Positions 25,285 to 34,684 of a stretch of DNA of 64,000 nucleotides are shown in pieces. The notes under the pieces are model-generated. The model saw only the letters and a program-made list of their open reading frames with translations. It made no database searches and was not told the origin of the DNA. The translations under genes and the position numbers were made by a program. The number at the start of each line of letters is the position of its first letter. Positions within the stretch are counted from its first letter, which is position 1. Origin of the DNA: Pseudomonas migulae NBRC 103157 (GTDB lineage: Bacteria > Pseudomonadota > Gammaproteobacteria > Pseudomonadales > Pseudomonadaceae); contig NZ_BDAG01000038.1 of the NCBI RefSeq assembly GCF_002091715.1, positions 1 to 64,000 of the forward strand, read 5' to 3'.

Positions 25285-25436
25285 CTCCAGTTGATCAAGG
25301 GCGGGCAGGAGTCAACGCGGCACCGTGAACGGTGGCTTGTCTCCCGGGCTTTTGTCCCGCCGTGTAACCTCAACTGGAGGTCGCCAACTCTCGGACCAGT
25401 CACTCGCGTCAGCGAGCCGGAACCCTAGTCAGCCAT
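25285..25436 (-). promoter_or_regulatory. Guanidine-I (ykkC) riboswitch with SD-sequestering platform
   Basis: Minus-strand leader with the conserved ykkC blocks in order: CTAGGGTTCCG (25418-25428), GGTCCGAGAG (25388-25397), ACGGCGGGAC (25354-25363) and GCCCGGGAGA (25340-25349). The aptamer spans about 25340-25436. CTCCAGTTGA within its variable hairpin (25370-25379) is perfectly complementary over 10 bases to TCAACTGGAG (25285-25294), which contains the Shine-Dalgarno eight bases before the ATG. Guanidine binding should hold the aptamer hairpin and free the ribosome site. Family membership is clear; the switching model is inferred. Confidence 0.93.
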
Positions 25437-25719
25437 TGCAAATTGTGGTGCCGCGAACCTGTGATGACTCCTGCACGGGGTTTGTTAAAGCGAGAGCCGT
25501 GCCAAGTCGCCCGAAGCGCTCTGGGCCGAGGGATTGCCATTAAATGGCGTGATGGAAGGGGTGTTCGTTGCTTTGTGATGGTGCGTCCGTGCACCGAGAT
25601 GCAGCGCGGCTGGCCGCTGATCCGAAGGCCGGAGTCGCCCGGCACTCGCCATCGTATTTCCAGTCAAAACAGGTGTCAGCCGGCCTGTATCGGCTGCGGG
25701 TCTTTCAGGAGGCCACGCC
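25437..25719. other. Intergenic: riboswitch promoter side and lipoprotein upstream region
   Basis: 283 bases between two divergent units. It must hold the promoter of the guanidine locus (leftward) and of the lipoprotein gene (rightward). I see no promoter close enough to consensus to place, no repeat and no plausible gene. Confidence 0.5.
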
Positions 25720-25965
25720 ATGTTTCGTCGACTGTTGCTGGGTGTTGTGCTTGGTGCCGGGCTGGCCGGTTGCTACTACTACGCCGGCTCATACGATGTG
25801 TACTCCACACCTTATTACTATCCCGGCTATGCGCCGTATTCCTACTACTACTACGGCCCGCGCTATTACTATGGCCCACGCTTTTATGGCGGCTATCGCT
25901 ACTACTATTGGGGCGGGCATGGGCCACGTCATTACGGCGGTGGATATCGTGGAGGGCACCATTAA
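25720..25965 (+). CDS. Tyr/Gly-rich small lipoprotein
   Basis: An 81-residue protein with a lipoprotein signal (MFRRLLLGVVLGAGLAGC; lipobox LAGC). After Cys18 the mature part is almost wholly Tyr, Gly, Pro and His (YYYPGYAPYSYYYYGPRYYY...), ending in GGYRGGHH. CAGGAGG precedes the ATG. It is probably an outer-membrane-anchored disordered protein. The next gene is a longer protein of the same kind, so the two look like a diverged tandem pair. Confidence 0.8.
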   Translation: MFRRLLLGVVLGAGLAGCYYYAGSYDVYSTPYYYPGYAPYSYYYYGPRYYYGPRFYGGYRYYYWGGHGPRHYGGGYRGGHH

Positions 25966-26132
25966 TCAGCAGGTGAATGGATGAAAAACCTTTCATCGGC
26001 CAGATGTTTCAACTTGTTGCAGGACCGCACCAGATTTCGAATTCGATGTCTGATCTCTCGACAGTCACCGAATAATTGACTGTCGCTCGCCAGCGTCGCT
26101 GGTGTGGCTCACTCGCGGTCCAGGAGGCCGCT

Positions 26133-26576
26133 ATGCTCCGTCGAATTCTTCTGATTGCCTTGTTGGGTTTGTCTGTTGGTGCGTGCGTACCCTATGCCGA
26201 TGGAGGAGGCAGCTACTACAGTTCCGAGGTGTACACATCCCCTGCGCCGTATTACTCCGGTGGCGGGCCTTACTACTCCAATGGCGGTTACTACACATCG
26301 CCGCGCCGGTATTACTCGCCACCGGCCCGGTATTACCAGCCTACTCCGCGGTATTACTACCAGCCGCGGGTTTATCAACCGGCGCCGCGTTATTACCAGC
26401 CGTCGCCACGAGGCGACTACCGAGCTCATCAGAGTCGCGGCTGGGACGGTCATGGCCGTGGCGGTTGGGACGGTCGTAACCGTGGCAATTGGAACAACGA
26501 CAATCGCGGTGGCCATGGCGGACGCGATGGTCGGGGTGGACGGGGCGGCCATGATGGGCGTGGCAGTCACCGGTAG
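26133..26576 (+). CDS. Tyr/Pro/Gly-rich lipoprotein
   Basis: A 147-residue lipoprotein: MLRRILLIALLGLSVGAC gives a lipobox at VGAC (Cys18). The mature region has repeated R-Y-Y-x-P units (PPARYYQPTPRYYYQPRVYQ) and then a C-terminal Gly/Arg/Asp/His/Asn tract (WDGHGRGGWDGRNRGNWN). It is low complexity and probably disordered; function unknown. The start at 26133 has CAGGAGG upstream, identical to that of the preceding lipoprotein gene. A strong terminator follows. Confidence 0.8.
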   Translation: MLRRILLIALLGLSVGACVPYADGGGSYYSSEVYTSPAPYYSGGGPYYSNGGYYTSPRRYYSPPARYYQPTPRYYYQPRVYQPAPRYYQPSPRGDYRAHQSRGWDGHGRGGWDGRNRGNWNNDNRGGHGGRDGRGGRGGHDGRGSHR

Positions 26577-26598
26577 CTTCCACGGAAACATCCTCGAT

Positions 26599-26628
26599 AA
26601 AGCGGCGCATAAAGCGCCGCTTTTTTTA
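26599..26628 (+). terminator. Terminator after the lipoprotein pair
   Basis: AGCGGCGC / GCGCCGCT 8-bp stem with ATAAA loop, then T7. It isolates the lipoproteins from the AT-rich unit downstream. Confidence 0.9.
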
Positions 26629-26860
26629 TGCGCCAGAGATAGGGGTCGCAGGTCATGACTGGGGTTTAGGTGACGGCCTCAAGGAACTGCGGTGGCCTGC
26701 CCGATTCGAAATTCACCCTCCTTGCTCCATCTCCTCGGGCGTTCTCGGAACCCTCCTACATTTTTATTTCTGCGCGTTTGTTAGCGTTTGTGCATTCGTA
26801 TTGATGTTGAAAAAAAACTTCAATGAAATGAGGGTGTACGAGCAGAAAGCTATTTAAATC

Positions 26861-28075
26861 ATGAATTTACTTATTATCCATCAAAACTTTCCTGGTCAAT
26901 TTCGGCATGTTGCATTGGCGGCGCTGTGCCGGCCGGGCGTCACAGTCACTGCGATAGGTCGAGATACTGCTCCAGGTCTGCATGGAATAAAGCTCTTTAG
27001 ATATAGATCTATAAAAAAAGCGTCAAATTATACTCATCCGTATTTGCATAAATATGAAGAGGCGGTAGGTGATGGGCAACAAGTCCTTGGGTTGTTGAAA
27101 GGGCTCAAGCAAAGAGGTTATCGCCCTGATGTGGTACTCGCGCATCCAGGATGGGGCGAAACACTGTTTGTTAAGGATGTATATCCTGATATTCCCCTGA
27201 TTCATTTTTGTGAGTATTACTATCATTCAAAAGGCGCGGATGTGGGTTTTGATCCTGAGTTTCCGTGTGCGCCAGATGCTTCTTCAAGAATTCGTCCGCT
27301 GAACTCGATGCATCTTTTGAATCTTGAACAATGTGATGTTGGAGTTGCACCAACACATTGGCAGCGGAGTTTGTTTCCGACAGCGTATCACTCAAAAATT
27401 CACGTGATTCATGAGGGTATTCCTTTAGAAACTCTTGGGCCTATGCCGTTTTCCTCTGTAAGGCTACCCAGTGGGCACGTGCTGGAAACCGGGCAGCCAA
27501 TCGTGACGTATGTCGCGAGAAACCTCGAACCTTATCGCGGATTTCATAGTTTCATGAGATCTATTCCTTATATCCAGGCCGATTGTCCGGGCGCCCAGAT
27601 TGTAATCGTGGGAGGCGATGGTGTCAGTTATGGGCGTTTGCCGAAAGGGTTTGCTAATTGGCGCAGTAAGTTGCTGGAGGAGTTGGATATAGATCTTTCC
27701 AAGGTGCATTTCACGGGTAAGCTGTCTTATGAAACGTATAGAGCCGTTTTGCAGGTTTCAGAAGTGCATGTTTATTTGACTTATCCCTTCGTTATGTCTT
27801 GGTCGTTACTAGAGGCGATGGCCTCTGAGTGTGTCGTGATAGGTTCCGATACCGCTCCGGTTCGGGAGGTAATTGACGACGGTATAAATGGATTGCTGGT
27901 GGATTTTTTTGATGCTGAGGCAATAGCTGGAAAAGTATGCAGCGTCTTAAAAACTCCCGGTGATTTTAATTTGATTGGAAAAACAGCGAAATCGACAGCG
28001 AGCAGGTTTGATTTAAAACATGGCTTGCAAGGCTATTTCGAGATTTTTGATCGCCTGGTTTCTTGTTCTAAATAG
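26861..28075 (+). CDS. GT4-family glycosyltransferase
   Basis: A 404-residue GT-B fold glycosyltransferase. The N-terminal MNLLIIHQNFPGQFRHVALA and VVLAHPGWGETLFVKDVYP are typical of the family 4 group that carries the IHQNFPGQ opening. The C-terminal half has PIVTYVARNLEPYRGFHSFM and the donor-sugar motif around SWSLLEAMASECVVIGSD with the GT4 Glu. Donor and acceptor are unknown. The gene is visibly AT-richer than its surroundings. It leads a unit with the lipoprotein (30 bases on) and the RTX protein, which suggests it modifies one of them (inference). Confidence 0.85.
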   Translation: MNLLIIHQNFPGQFRHVALAALCRPGVTVTAIGRDTAPGLHGIKLFRYRSIKKASNYTHPYLHKYEEAVGDGQQVLGLLKGLKQRGYRPDVVLAHPGWGETLFVKDVYPDIPLIHFCEYYYHSKGADVGFDPEFPCAPDASSRIRPLNSMHLLNLEQCDVGVAPTHWQRSLFPTAYHSKIHVIHEGIPLETLGPMPFSSVRLPSGHVLETGQPIVTYVARNLEPYRGFHSFMRSIPYIQADCPGAQIVIVGGDGVSYGRLPKGFANWRSKLLEELDIDLSKVHFTGKLSYETYRAVLQVSEVHVYLTYPFVMSWSLLEAMASECVVIGSDTAPVREVIDDGINGLLVDFFDAEAIAGKVCSVLKTPGDFNLIGKTAKSTASRFDLKHGLQGYFEIFDRLVSCSK

Positions 28076-28105
28076 GCTGTTTGATCATTTTAAAGGGAGT
28101 TTGAA

Positions 28106-28963
28106 ATGTATAGGGTGATTCGCAAGGATGCATATTGGTGGTGTAAAACCATACTGAAGTACGGTTTGGTTGTGGCTTTTTGTTCTTGGCTGGTGAGTTG
28201 TTATGTTGAATCTGAACGCATGGCAGAAGAGCGGGATCGCAGACGAGAGGAGTCAAAAAAATGCAATCAGAAACTTGCTGGTATGGAGCACGTTCCCATC
28301 TTGGGTGGGAGCCTTCTTGATCGAACCAAGATACCAGGATTCCATTTTGGTTCTTCAACGAGAGACGGGTTGTGCATTGCAGATGTTCTTGAGGGTTCTT
28401 TCTGGTGGACGGGGACTGAACTGCGCACAGAATATCAGGAGAGTGGGAAAGAAAAACCATCTAGCTGGGGGCATTTCAATGTGGCTGCGAGGTTGTACAC
28501 AAGAAAGCCATCCACGGAACCGTACAATATGGGACGTAAGACTATCGATTGGCCTGATGAGCTTACTGTAAAACTAAAAAATTACCCGGGCTTGGAGCTC
28601 TGGCTTACCGCTCCTCCTCCTAGTGTTAAGAATGAATTCTCGGTTACAAGTTTTGTAATACGTGATTGGCGTCGACGTGACGGAACACCGCGCACGATAT
28701 CGTGTGACGGCTTGGATTCGCCGCGGGAGAAAATTGTAGAAAGCGGAATGAGTGGGACGGATCTATTAAGGTTTAACAAGTCGCAATTGGAAAATTTAGA
28801 TTTTGGTGACTTGAACGCCTATTGTACGGTCGGATTGCATAATTTCGATTTTGCAGGGGGAGATGCCCGTGTGGGGACTGGAACTGAGTCCTTGCGGGGG
28901 GCTTCCATAGCGCTTCAGATGATTAGTGAATATCTTTCGAACTCTATAATTACAGGGAAGTAA
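28106..28963 (+). CDS. Membrane-anchored or lipoprotein of unknown function next to RTX protein
   Basis: A 285-residue protein. One hydrophobic segment (ILKYGLVVAFCSWLVSC, ending in a possible lipobox LVSC) is followed by a charged stretch (ESERMAEERDRRREESKKC) and a soluble domain. No family is recognised. The RTX gene starts two bases after its stop, so the pair is tightly coupled. By position it could be an immunity, anchoring or secretion partner, but nothing in the sequence decides this. AAAGGGAG precedes the ATG. Confidence 0.7.
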   Translation: MYRVIRKDAYWWCKTILKYGLVVAFCSWLVSCYVESERMAEERDRRREESKKCNQKLAGMEHVPILGGSLLDRTKIPGFHFGSSTRDGLCIADVLEGSFWWTGTELRTEYQESGKEKPSSWGHFNVAARLYTRKPSTEPYNMGRKTIDWPDELTVKLKNYPGLELWLTAPPPSVKNEFSVTSFVIRDWRRRDGTPRTISCDGLDSPREKIVESGMSGTDLLRFNKSQLENLDFGDLNAYCTVGLHNFDFAGGDARVGTGTESLRGASIALQMISEYLSNSIITGK

Positions 28964-28965
28964 CT

Positions 28966-31900
28966 ATGAGTTATGTTTTTAGTGTTTTAGAGAAAAGAAG
29001 AATTTTCGAAGCTGTCAGTATATGCAGTGGGATGGTATTTGGATCGGAAGAAGAGAGGTATAAGGCAGTAGGGAAGGAAGGTAGTAATTGCGCGCCTTTC
29101 TATCAGGCTTTATCAGATATTATAGGTGAGAAGCTTTCTGGCAGAATTGTTTTTAATGAAACAATTAAGCGCACTTTGAAAAGTGCCAAGCTCTGGCTTG
29201 ATGTGGCGATTGATGCCAATGGAGGAGACGGTGCTTACTCTGCTTTAATTCGAGCCTATACGCTACGGCAAGGGCAGTTGAGGCTAAAAAAGACGTTTAA
29301 CGCTGAGCTGATACAAGAAGCATCCAATGGTGTGGCAGTAAATTTTGTAAATGCTCTGGTGTACGGATCAGTTAAAGATGATTTGGCCCCATGGACAGTG
29401 CCATTAATTAGCCAAATCGCTTCCATCGATGCAAGAGCCGTTGGTGAAATATTATTCGAAGACGAAAGTGGTACAGAAGATACTGCCTCGAGTCGTAATT
29501 CAGGATGGTCGGGTACCATCGCCTTTAGCCTGTTGGGTGGGGAGTTTCCCTATGAGACGTGGAGATTGATATCGGCGGGTGATCCTGGTTCGGAAATAAA
29601 AGGCAGTCATGATCAAGTAAAGGTTAATAGGATCGATGATTTTAAGAATCTCCTGTTTGCCATAAATTCATACAGCGTAGCTCTTCAGGCTGTCGTAAAT
29701 AATTTTGGGCAGCACATGTTGGCGACATTATTTTCTATCCCGACGCAGATAAATGTGGCGCTCGATAGTGGGAATATTAATCCGCTAATTCAGTATGTAG
29801 TTAAAGGTACGCCTATTTCACCAACAGTTAATCTGATCTTGAAATACGGTGTGAATGCCTTCTTTGACATGTTTAGACGAACCTACGGAGGTGGCGCTAC
29901 TGTTGCGGCTACCACGGATGAAACTTTTGCTGTTAACGCCTATGCATTTTTCTCGGCGCTCCCGCCCAGTCAATCCCAAAGCATTGTTGCAAAGACAATT
30001 GGGGAGTATGGCAGCGCTTCTGAGTGGGGAGTACTAGCTGCCCAGGATACGTCTATCGGGCAGGCGTTACGAAACTCTCTAAAATACCTGAGCGAAATAG
30101 TTATAGAAAGAGACGACGGTTTTTCAGGGCGCGGACTGGAACTCCATGACTCGAAAACCGGCGAAGGTGTCATCACTGAGCAATGGCTTATTGATCGCGC
30201 GGACATGTTAGGCCGCCTGATAGCCAAGACCAATGGGTCATTCGGAGAAAACACCGCTCAGAGGTTTTCCTATTCAGATCTTGCATCAGGTAAACAGGCT
30301 CCAATGATTACAGGGGTTTTAAATCCTCTGGTTATGTTTGGTGATGATGGAGGCCGTTCGATCAGCGGGGGAAAAAATATCGACCATCTTTATGGTGGTT
30401 CCGGCGATGAGAGAATCAACAGCAGTGAAGGAAATGATTATGTTGAAGGTGGTCAGGGAAACGACTCGTTAAGCGGCGGAGATGGAAATGATGCGCTACA
30501 CGGGATGGCCGGTGATGATGTATTGGTGGGCGGCAAAGGTAACGATACTCTGAGGGGAGGCGCCGGCAACGATCGATATGAATTCACAAGTGGCGATGGA
30601 ATCGATCAGATTTACGATTTAAACGTCAATGGTCAGATACTGATACATGGCCTTCCGATACCTCTCCCAAAACGTATTGGCCCTCTGAGCAATACCTGGA
30701 TCACTGAAGATGGCGCCATTACTTTAACCCTCATCGAAGAACTCGCTGAAAAAACACTCAATATCAAATACGGCCAGAATGACCTGATCGTCATAAGACA
30801 GTACACACCGGGAATGTTCGGCATCCAGCTTCCAGGCTACGAAAACCTTCACTTTGCGAAGCCCTATCTCACCATTTCCGGTGACCGAATGGCTGAAGAT
30901 GCCGATCCGGATGTTCCCGGTGAGCAGCTTTCTTATGATGAGCTAGGCAACGTTGTGGTGATGCCGAAGGTAAAACAGAGCAACCGGGCAGATGTGCTGC
31001 ACGGATCGGTTAACCACGATGTGCTCATTGGGCTCGGTGGTTCCGATCGGTTATTCGGTAAAGCCGGAAATGATCGTTTGTTTGGAGAGAAGCAGGCCAC
31101 TATCAAAAAGGCGATCACTGGGGGAGCCGTTCGCGGACGAGCAAGTCGTGGCGATTGGCTTGATGGGGGGCTGGGCGACGATCTGCTGGTCGGTAGTTCA
31201 TCCAGAGACGTGCTTCTCGGAGGTACCGGAGGAGATACGCTGGTTGGCGGGGCGGGCGACGACAATCTATCGGGTGATGGTATGACCGGTGGCTTGTTGG
31301 ACAGCTGGGAATTCAAGCGCGTTGAACTCCCTTTCGGCAAGGATGGTAGCAGTTGGCATCCAGGCCTATCCGATGCCTCCACTAGCACGGCCGTAGAAGG
31401 TGGTAACGACATTCTTTATGGCCAGGGTGGTCACGATTTTATGACCGCTGGTGGGGGGGACGATTTTCTCGATGGCGGCACCGGGAATGATGTCATGGGC
31501 GGCGATCAAGGAAATGACACCCTCCTCGGAGGCAATGATGACGACATCCTGTTTGGAGACAACCACGATTCTGCTGGCGGACTCAAAAGCAGGAGCCACG
31601 GAAACGATTTGCTGGACGGTGGTGATGGCAATGACGAACTTTACGGTAATGGTGGTAGCGATGTGTTGTACGGCGGCCTCGGTAACGATGATCTAAAAGG
31701 CGATGACGCTGAGTTACAGGGTCTTGAGGGGGATGCAGCCCATTATTTCGGGAGTGACTTTCTGGATGGTGGTGCGGGCAACGACACCCTCCGGGGGGGC
31801 GGTGCTGATGATTCACTTTATGGCGGTGCAGGTAACGATAATCTCTCTGGCGACTACCTAACTCATCCCGTTAATTACCACGGTAATGATTTCCTTGATG

Positions 31901-34557
31901 GCGGTATCGGTGATGACACGCTTATAGGCATGGGCGGCTCCGATACGCTGATAGGGGGAGAAGGAAATGACGCCTTGGACGGAGACGAACACAGTCTGCC
32001 AGAGGGCGGAATTAATGATGACTACATTCAAGGCAATGCAGGAAACGACACACTCTGGGGAGGCTTGGGCGCCGATACACTTTATGGCGGCGCTGATGAC
32101 GACTTCTTGCTGGGTGATTATGAGCTAAGGCCCGAAACGGAACATGGCGCAGATTATCTTGATGGCGGTGCCGGTAACGACACCCTGATAGGCGGAGGTG
32201 GAGACGACACGCTAAATGGCGGTGCAGGTGGAGACTATCTTCGCGGTGGTCCCGGTAACAACGTTTTTGAAGGAGGCAGTGGCAAAGACTATCTGGATGG
32301 GTTAGACGGCGATGACACTTATCACTTCGGCGCCGGCGATGGTATCGACGTTATCGCAGATACAGGCGGAAACAACATCATAAAATTCGGACCTGGATTT
32401 GCTGCGAGCAAATTAAAAGTTGGCATCGTTGTTGTTGATATTGGCCCAGTATTACGACTGACGAATGGGTTGGGTGACGCGGTTCGGATCCGTGATTTTG
32501 AAAAATGGCAAAATTCATCGTTTAGTTTCAGTGACGGTATCGTTTTAAGTTTTCAGGAGGTTATGGCAATTGCCCGAGGTTCGGTAGGCGTTTCGCCTTT
32601 GGTAGACCCCTCTCCGAGAAGTGGCGCAGATGAAAGTGGCATCGGGGCGGCAGATAACGATACTGTGACGGAGCAATCAGGAGAGAATGACAATTCCAGT
32701 GGGGCGGCGCATACCAATATTACTGCGGCTGATACCCCGCGAGTTAAAACTGATGCCGATAAATTGTGGGGCGAAGAGTTTATGGATAATCTGAAAAAGC
32801 GTCGCTCTGCACTTATGTTGGCATCGGGGTTCCTGCTGAATGCTCAGGGAGTCTGGAGTAAAAATCATATTGCTAACGATGATTACAGCTATAACGAAAA
32901 AACCAATCTGATTGTTGAAAGTTTTCAGACGGGATCGTTGTCGGAAACCCCGGAGCGGATGAATCTGGTTTCTGGTAAGGCAGTATTCAGCGAGATAACT
33001 TCAAGTTTAATTTCCCGTTCTGAGTCCCGGCCTGCAGTGGTTGGTGGACTAAAATATACCCCAAAACAAGAACCGCATTATTATTCATCTGGTTCGAACT
33101 ACAGTGGTTTTGCATTGAGTGCAGGTGAAGTTGTCGTCGAGCATAAAAGTGCCACCGGCGTCATCCAAGGCTGGTATGTTTACCCTGCGGGAAGCTTAGA
33201 AAGCAGCGAGTTAAGTTATAAGCAGTTCAGTTTTGATGTCACGACTGAAACCATCAAGCATCAAATTGTTCAGGGCGACGATGCTGGCGGCAGAGTAAAT
33301 CTTGAAGTCGGTAATATTTTTCATGGCGGGGCGGGTGACGACTTGGTGGTCACCTATAAGTCTCCCGACGTTGATTATGGCGAATATGAGGCTAGGGCCA
33401 CCGGTGCATTTCTTTCGGGTGGAGCAGGAAACGATACGCTGGTCGGATCAGAAGGTGCGGACTATCTAGTCAGTGGCGCAGGGCACGACCGGCTTTATGG
33501 TGAGAATGGTCCTGACACATACATAATCGCTCCTCATGCAGGAGCGACTACCATTGTTGCGGATATGTTGAATCCTGTTTTTCTTCGCTCGGAAGTTGGT
33601 GCCTCCGGTTGGCATTCTGAGTTCGGAGCAGAGGATGTGGATACAGTCAGACTTCCAGATAGGGTAACTCTTGATCAGTTGCAATTAAATTGGGGCGCCG
33701 TATTGGTCGAAGCAGTAAATATTGAGTTGGCCCGAAAGCCACAGCGCGGCGCCTATCGCAATCCACCCCGTGGGCAGATGCTGTACTCAACGCTTGATAT
33801 CTCTTGGGGTAAAAATCAACAGGTTCGTATAGTTTTGCCTAATGCTAGTGATCTTAGTGGTTCTGGTGTTGAACTTGTGGAGTTTTCAGATGGGTCAAGT
33901 TTAAATCTGGGGGAACTTATCGCTGTTAGTAAATTAGGTCCCGCACCTGATATCTATCAATATGGTGTTCTAATTGATAATGCGGTGGAGGCTATCTCTT
34001 TGCGGGATGCTAAAAAACTCCCTCTCGTTGGTGGCCAAGGCAATGACACTTTGAGCGGCTCTGGTGAAATACGAGGCATGCACGGAGATGACTTGATCTC
34101 GGGTGGCGCAGGGGACGATACCCTATGGGGAGGGCCTGGTAACGATACTTTAAGCGGTGGTGCGGGCAATGATATTTACAAATATGACGGCATGGGAAGA
34201 GATTTGATTGTTAATGCATCTGGCGGTATTGATGGAATCGATTTTACGGACTTCGATGCATCCATCCATCAGCTGAAATTTCACCGCGATAACAATGATC
34301 TCGTCGTAGTGGTGAATTATGGTGCGTCGCCGAAGATACGAGTAGCCAATCATTTTTCAGGAGGCGATGCCTCGATAAGTTTTATAAGAGTTCAAGCCGT
34401 AGACAGGACCCCTGAAGACTACACTGCGAACCAGCTGATTGAGCTTTTACATCCGCTGCCCCCGTTAAGAGATATGGACGATATATTTTTACGGGATGAT
34501 GAGGGTGTAGCTGAGGCAATTAAGGAAATAACTGAATTTTATGGGGTTCAGATGTAA
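28966..34557 (+). CDS. Giant RTX (GGxGxD) calcium-binding protein
   Basis: An 1863-residue protein. Residues 1-460 are a helical N-terminal region with no family I recognise and no visible catalytic motif. RTX nonapeptide blocks lie at about 468-545, 684-1125 (the long array, with LDGGAGNDTLRGGGADDSL-type units), 1454-1520 and 1688-1740. Three carry the companion F-x-x-GDGxDxI-D module (YEFTSGDGIDQIYD, YHFGAGDGIDVIAD). Such proteins leave by type I secretion and fold on binding calcium; no type I exporter is in this window. There is no signal peptide. No protease, lipase or acyltransferase domain is seen, so adhesin, S-layer-like or effector roles remain open. AT-rich; probably acquired. Confidence 0.88.
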   Translation: MSYVFSVLEKRRIFEAVSICSGMVFGSEEERYKAVGKEGSNCAPFYQALSDIIGEKLSGRIVFNETIKRTLKSAKLWLDVAIDANGGDGAYSALIRAYTLRQGQLRLKKTFNAELIQEASNGVAVNFVNALVYGSVKDDLAPWTVPLISQIASIDARAVGEILFEDESGTEDTASSRNSGWSGTIAFSLLGGEFPYETWRLISAGDPGSEIKGSHDQVKVNRIDDFKNLLFAINSYSVALQAVVNNFGQHMLATLFSIPTQINVALDSGNINPLIQYVVKGTPISPTVNLILKYGVNAFFDMFRRTYGGGATVAATTDETFAVNAYAFFSALPPSQSQSIVAKTIGEYGSASEWGVLAAQDTSIGQALRNSLKYLSEIVIERDDGFSGRGLELHDSKTGEGVITEQWLIDRADMLGRLIAKTNGSFGENTAQRFSYSDLASGKQAPMITGVLNPLVMFGDDGGRSISGGKNIDHLYGGSGDERINSSEGNDYVEGGQGNDSLSGGDGNDALHGMAGDDVLVGGKGNDTLRGGAGNDRYEFTSGDGIDQIYDLNVNGQILIHGLPIPLPKRIGPLSNTWITEDGAITLTLIEELAEKTLNIKYGQNDLIVIRQYTPGMFGIQLPGYENLHFAKPYLTISGDRMAEDADPDVPGEQLSYDELGNVVVMPKVKQSNRADVLHGSVNHDVLIGLGGSDRLFGKAGNDRLFGEKQATIKKAITGGAVRGRASRGDWLDGGLGDDLLVGSSSRDVLLGGTGGDTLVGGAGDDNLSGDGMTGGLLDSWEFKRVELPFGKDGSSWHPGLSDASTSTAVEGGNDILYGQGGHDFMTAGGGDDFLDGGTGNDVMGGDQGNDTLLGGNDDDILFGDNHDSAGGLKSRSHGNDLLDGGDGNDELYGNGGSDVLYGGLGNDDLKGDDAELQGLEGDAAHYFGSDFLDGGAGNDTLRGGGADDSLYGGAGNDNLSGDYLTHPVNYHGNDFLDGGIGDDTLIGMGGSDTLIGGEGNDALDGDEHSLPEGGINDDYIQGNAGNDTLWGGLGADTLYGGADDDFLLGDYELRPETEHGADYLDGGAGNDTLIGGGGDDTLNGGAGGDYLRGGPGNNVFEGGSGKDYLDGLDGDDTYHFGAGDGIDVIADTGGNNIIKFGPGFAASKLKVGIVVVDIGPVLRLTNGLGDAVRIRDFEKWQNSSFSFSDGIVLSFQEVMAIARGSVGVSPLVDPSPRSGADESGIGAADNDTVTEQSGENDNSSGAAHTNITAADTPRVKTDADKLWGEEFMDNLKKRRSALMLASGFLLNAQGVWSKNHIANDDYSYNEKTNLIVESFQTGSLSETPERMNLVSGKAVFSEITSSLISRSESRPAVVGGLKYTPKQEPHYYSSGSNYSGFALSAGEVVVEHKSATGVIQGWYVYPAGSLESSELSYKQFSFDVTTETIKHQIVQGDDAGGRVNLEVGNIFHGGAGDDLVVTYKSPDVDYGEYEARATGAFLSGGAGNDTLVGSEGADYLVSGAGHDRLYGENGPDTYIIAPHAGATTIVADMLNPVFLRSEVGASGWHSEFGAEDVDTVRLPDRVTLDQLQLNWGAVLVEAVNIELARKPQRGAYRNPPRGQMLYSTLDISWGKNQQVRIVLPNASDLSGSGVELVEFSDGSSLNLGELIAVSKLGPAPDIYQYGVLIDNAVEAISLRDAKKLPLVGGQGNDTLSGSGEIRGMHGDDLISGGAGDDTLWGGPGNDTLSGGAGNDIYKYDGMGRDLIVNASGGIDGIDFTDFDASIHQLKFHRDNNDLVVVVNYGASPKIRVANHFSGGDASISFIRVQAVDRTPEDYTANQLIELLHPLPPLRDMDDIFLRDDEGVAEAIKEITEFYGVQM

Positions 34558-34640
34558 TTAGCATTTCGATGACAAACAGACGGTGACTGCTACCCGTTCG
34601 TAGGAGCGCGCCGGGACTCGCTAGCAGAACATGGCTCGCC

Positions 34641-34668
34641 TGCGATAGACCTCTTGATAGGCTATCGC
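34641..34668. repeat. Hairpin and degenerate REP after the RTX gene
   Basis: GCGATAG / CTATCGC enclose about 14 bases; the flanking sequence (GTAGGAGCGCGCCGGGACTCGC) resembles a decayed REP. It could help end the transcripts of both convergent genes, but has no U-tract. Confidence 0.4.
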
Positions 34669-34684
34669 GGGCGATGCCCGGACC

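Noticed and set aside
30370..32340. Dense short DNA repeats that might suggest a CRISPR or satellite array
   Set aside because: The repeats are in frame, imperfect and encode GGxGxD nonapeptides of the RTX protein; there are no uniform repeats and unique spacers.
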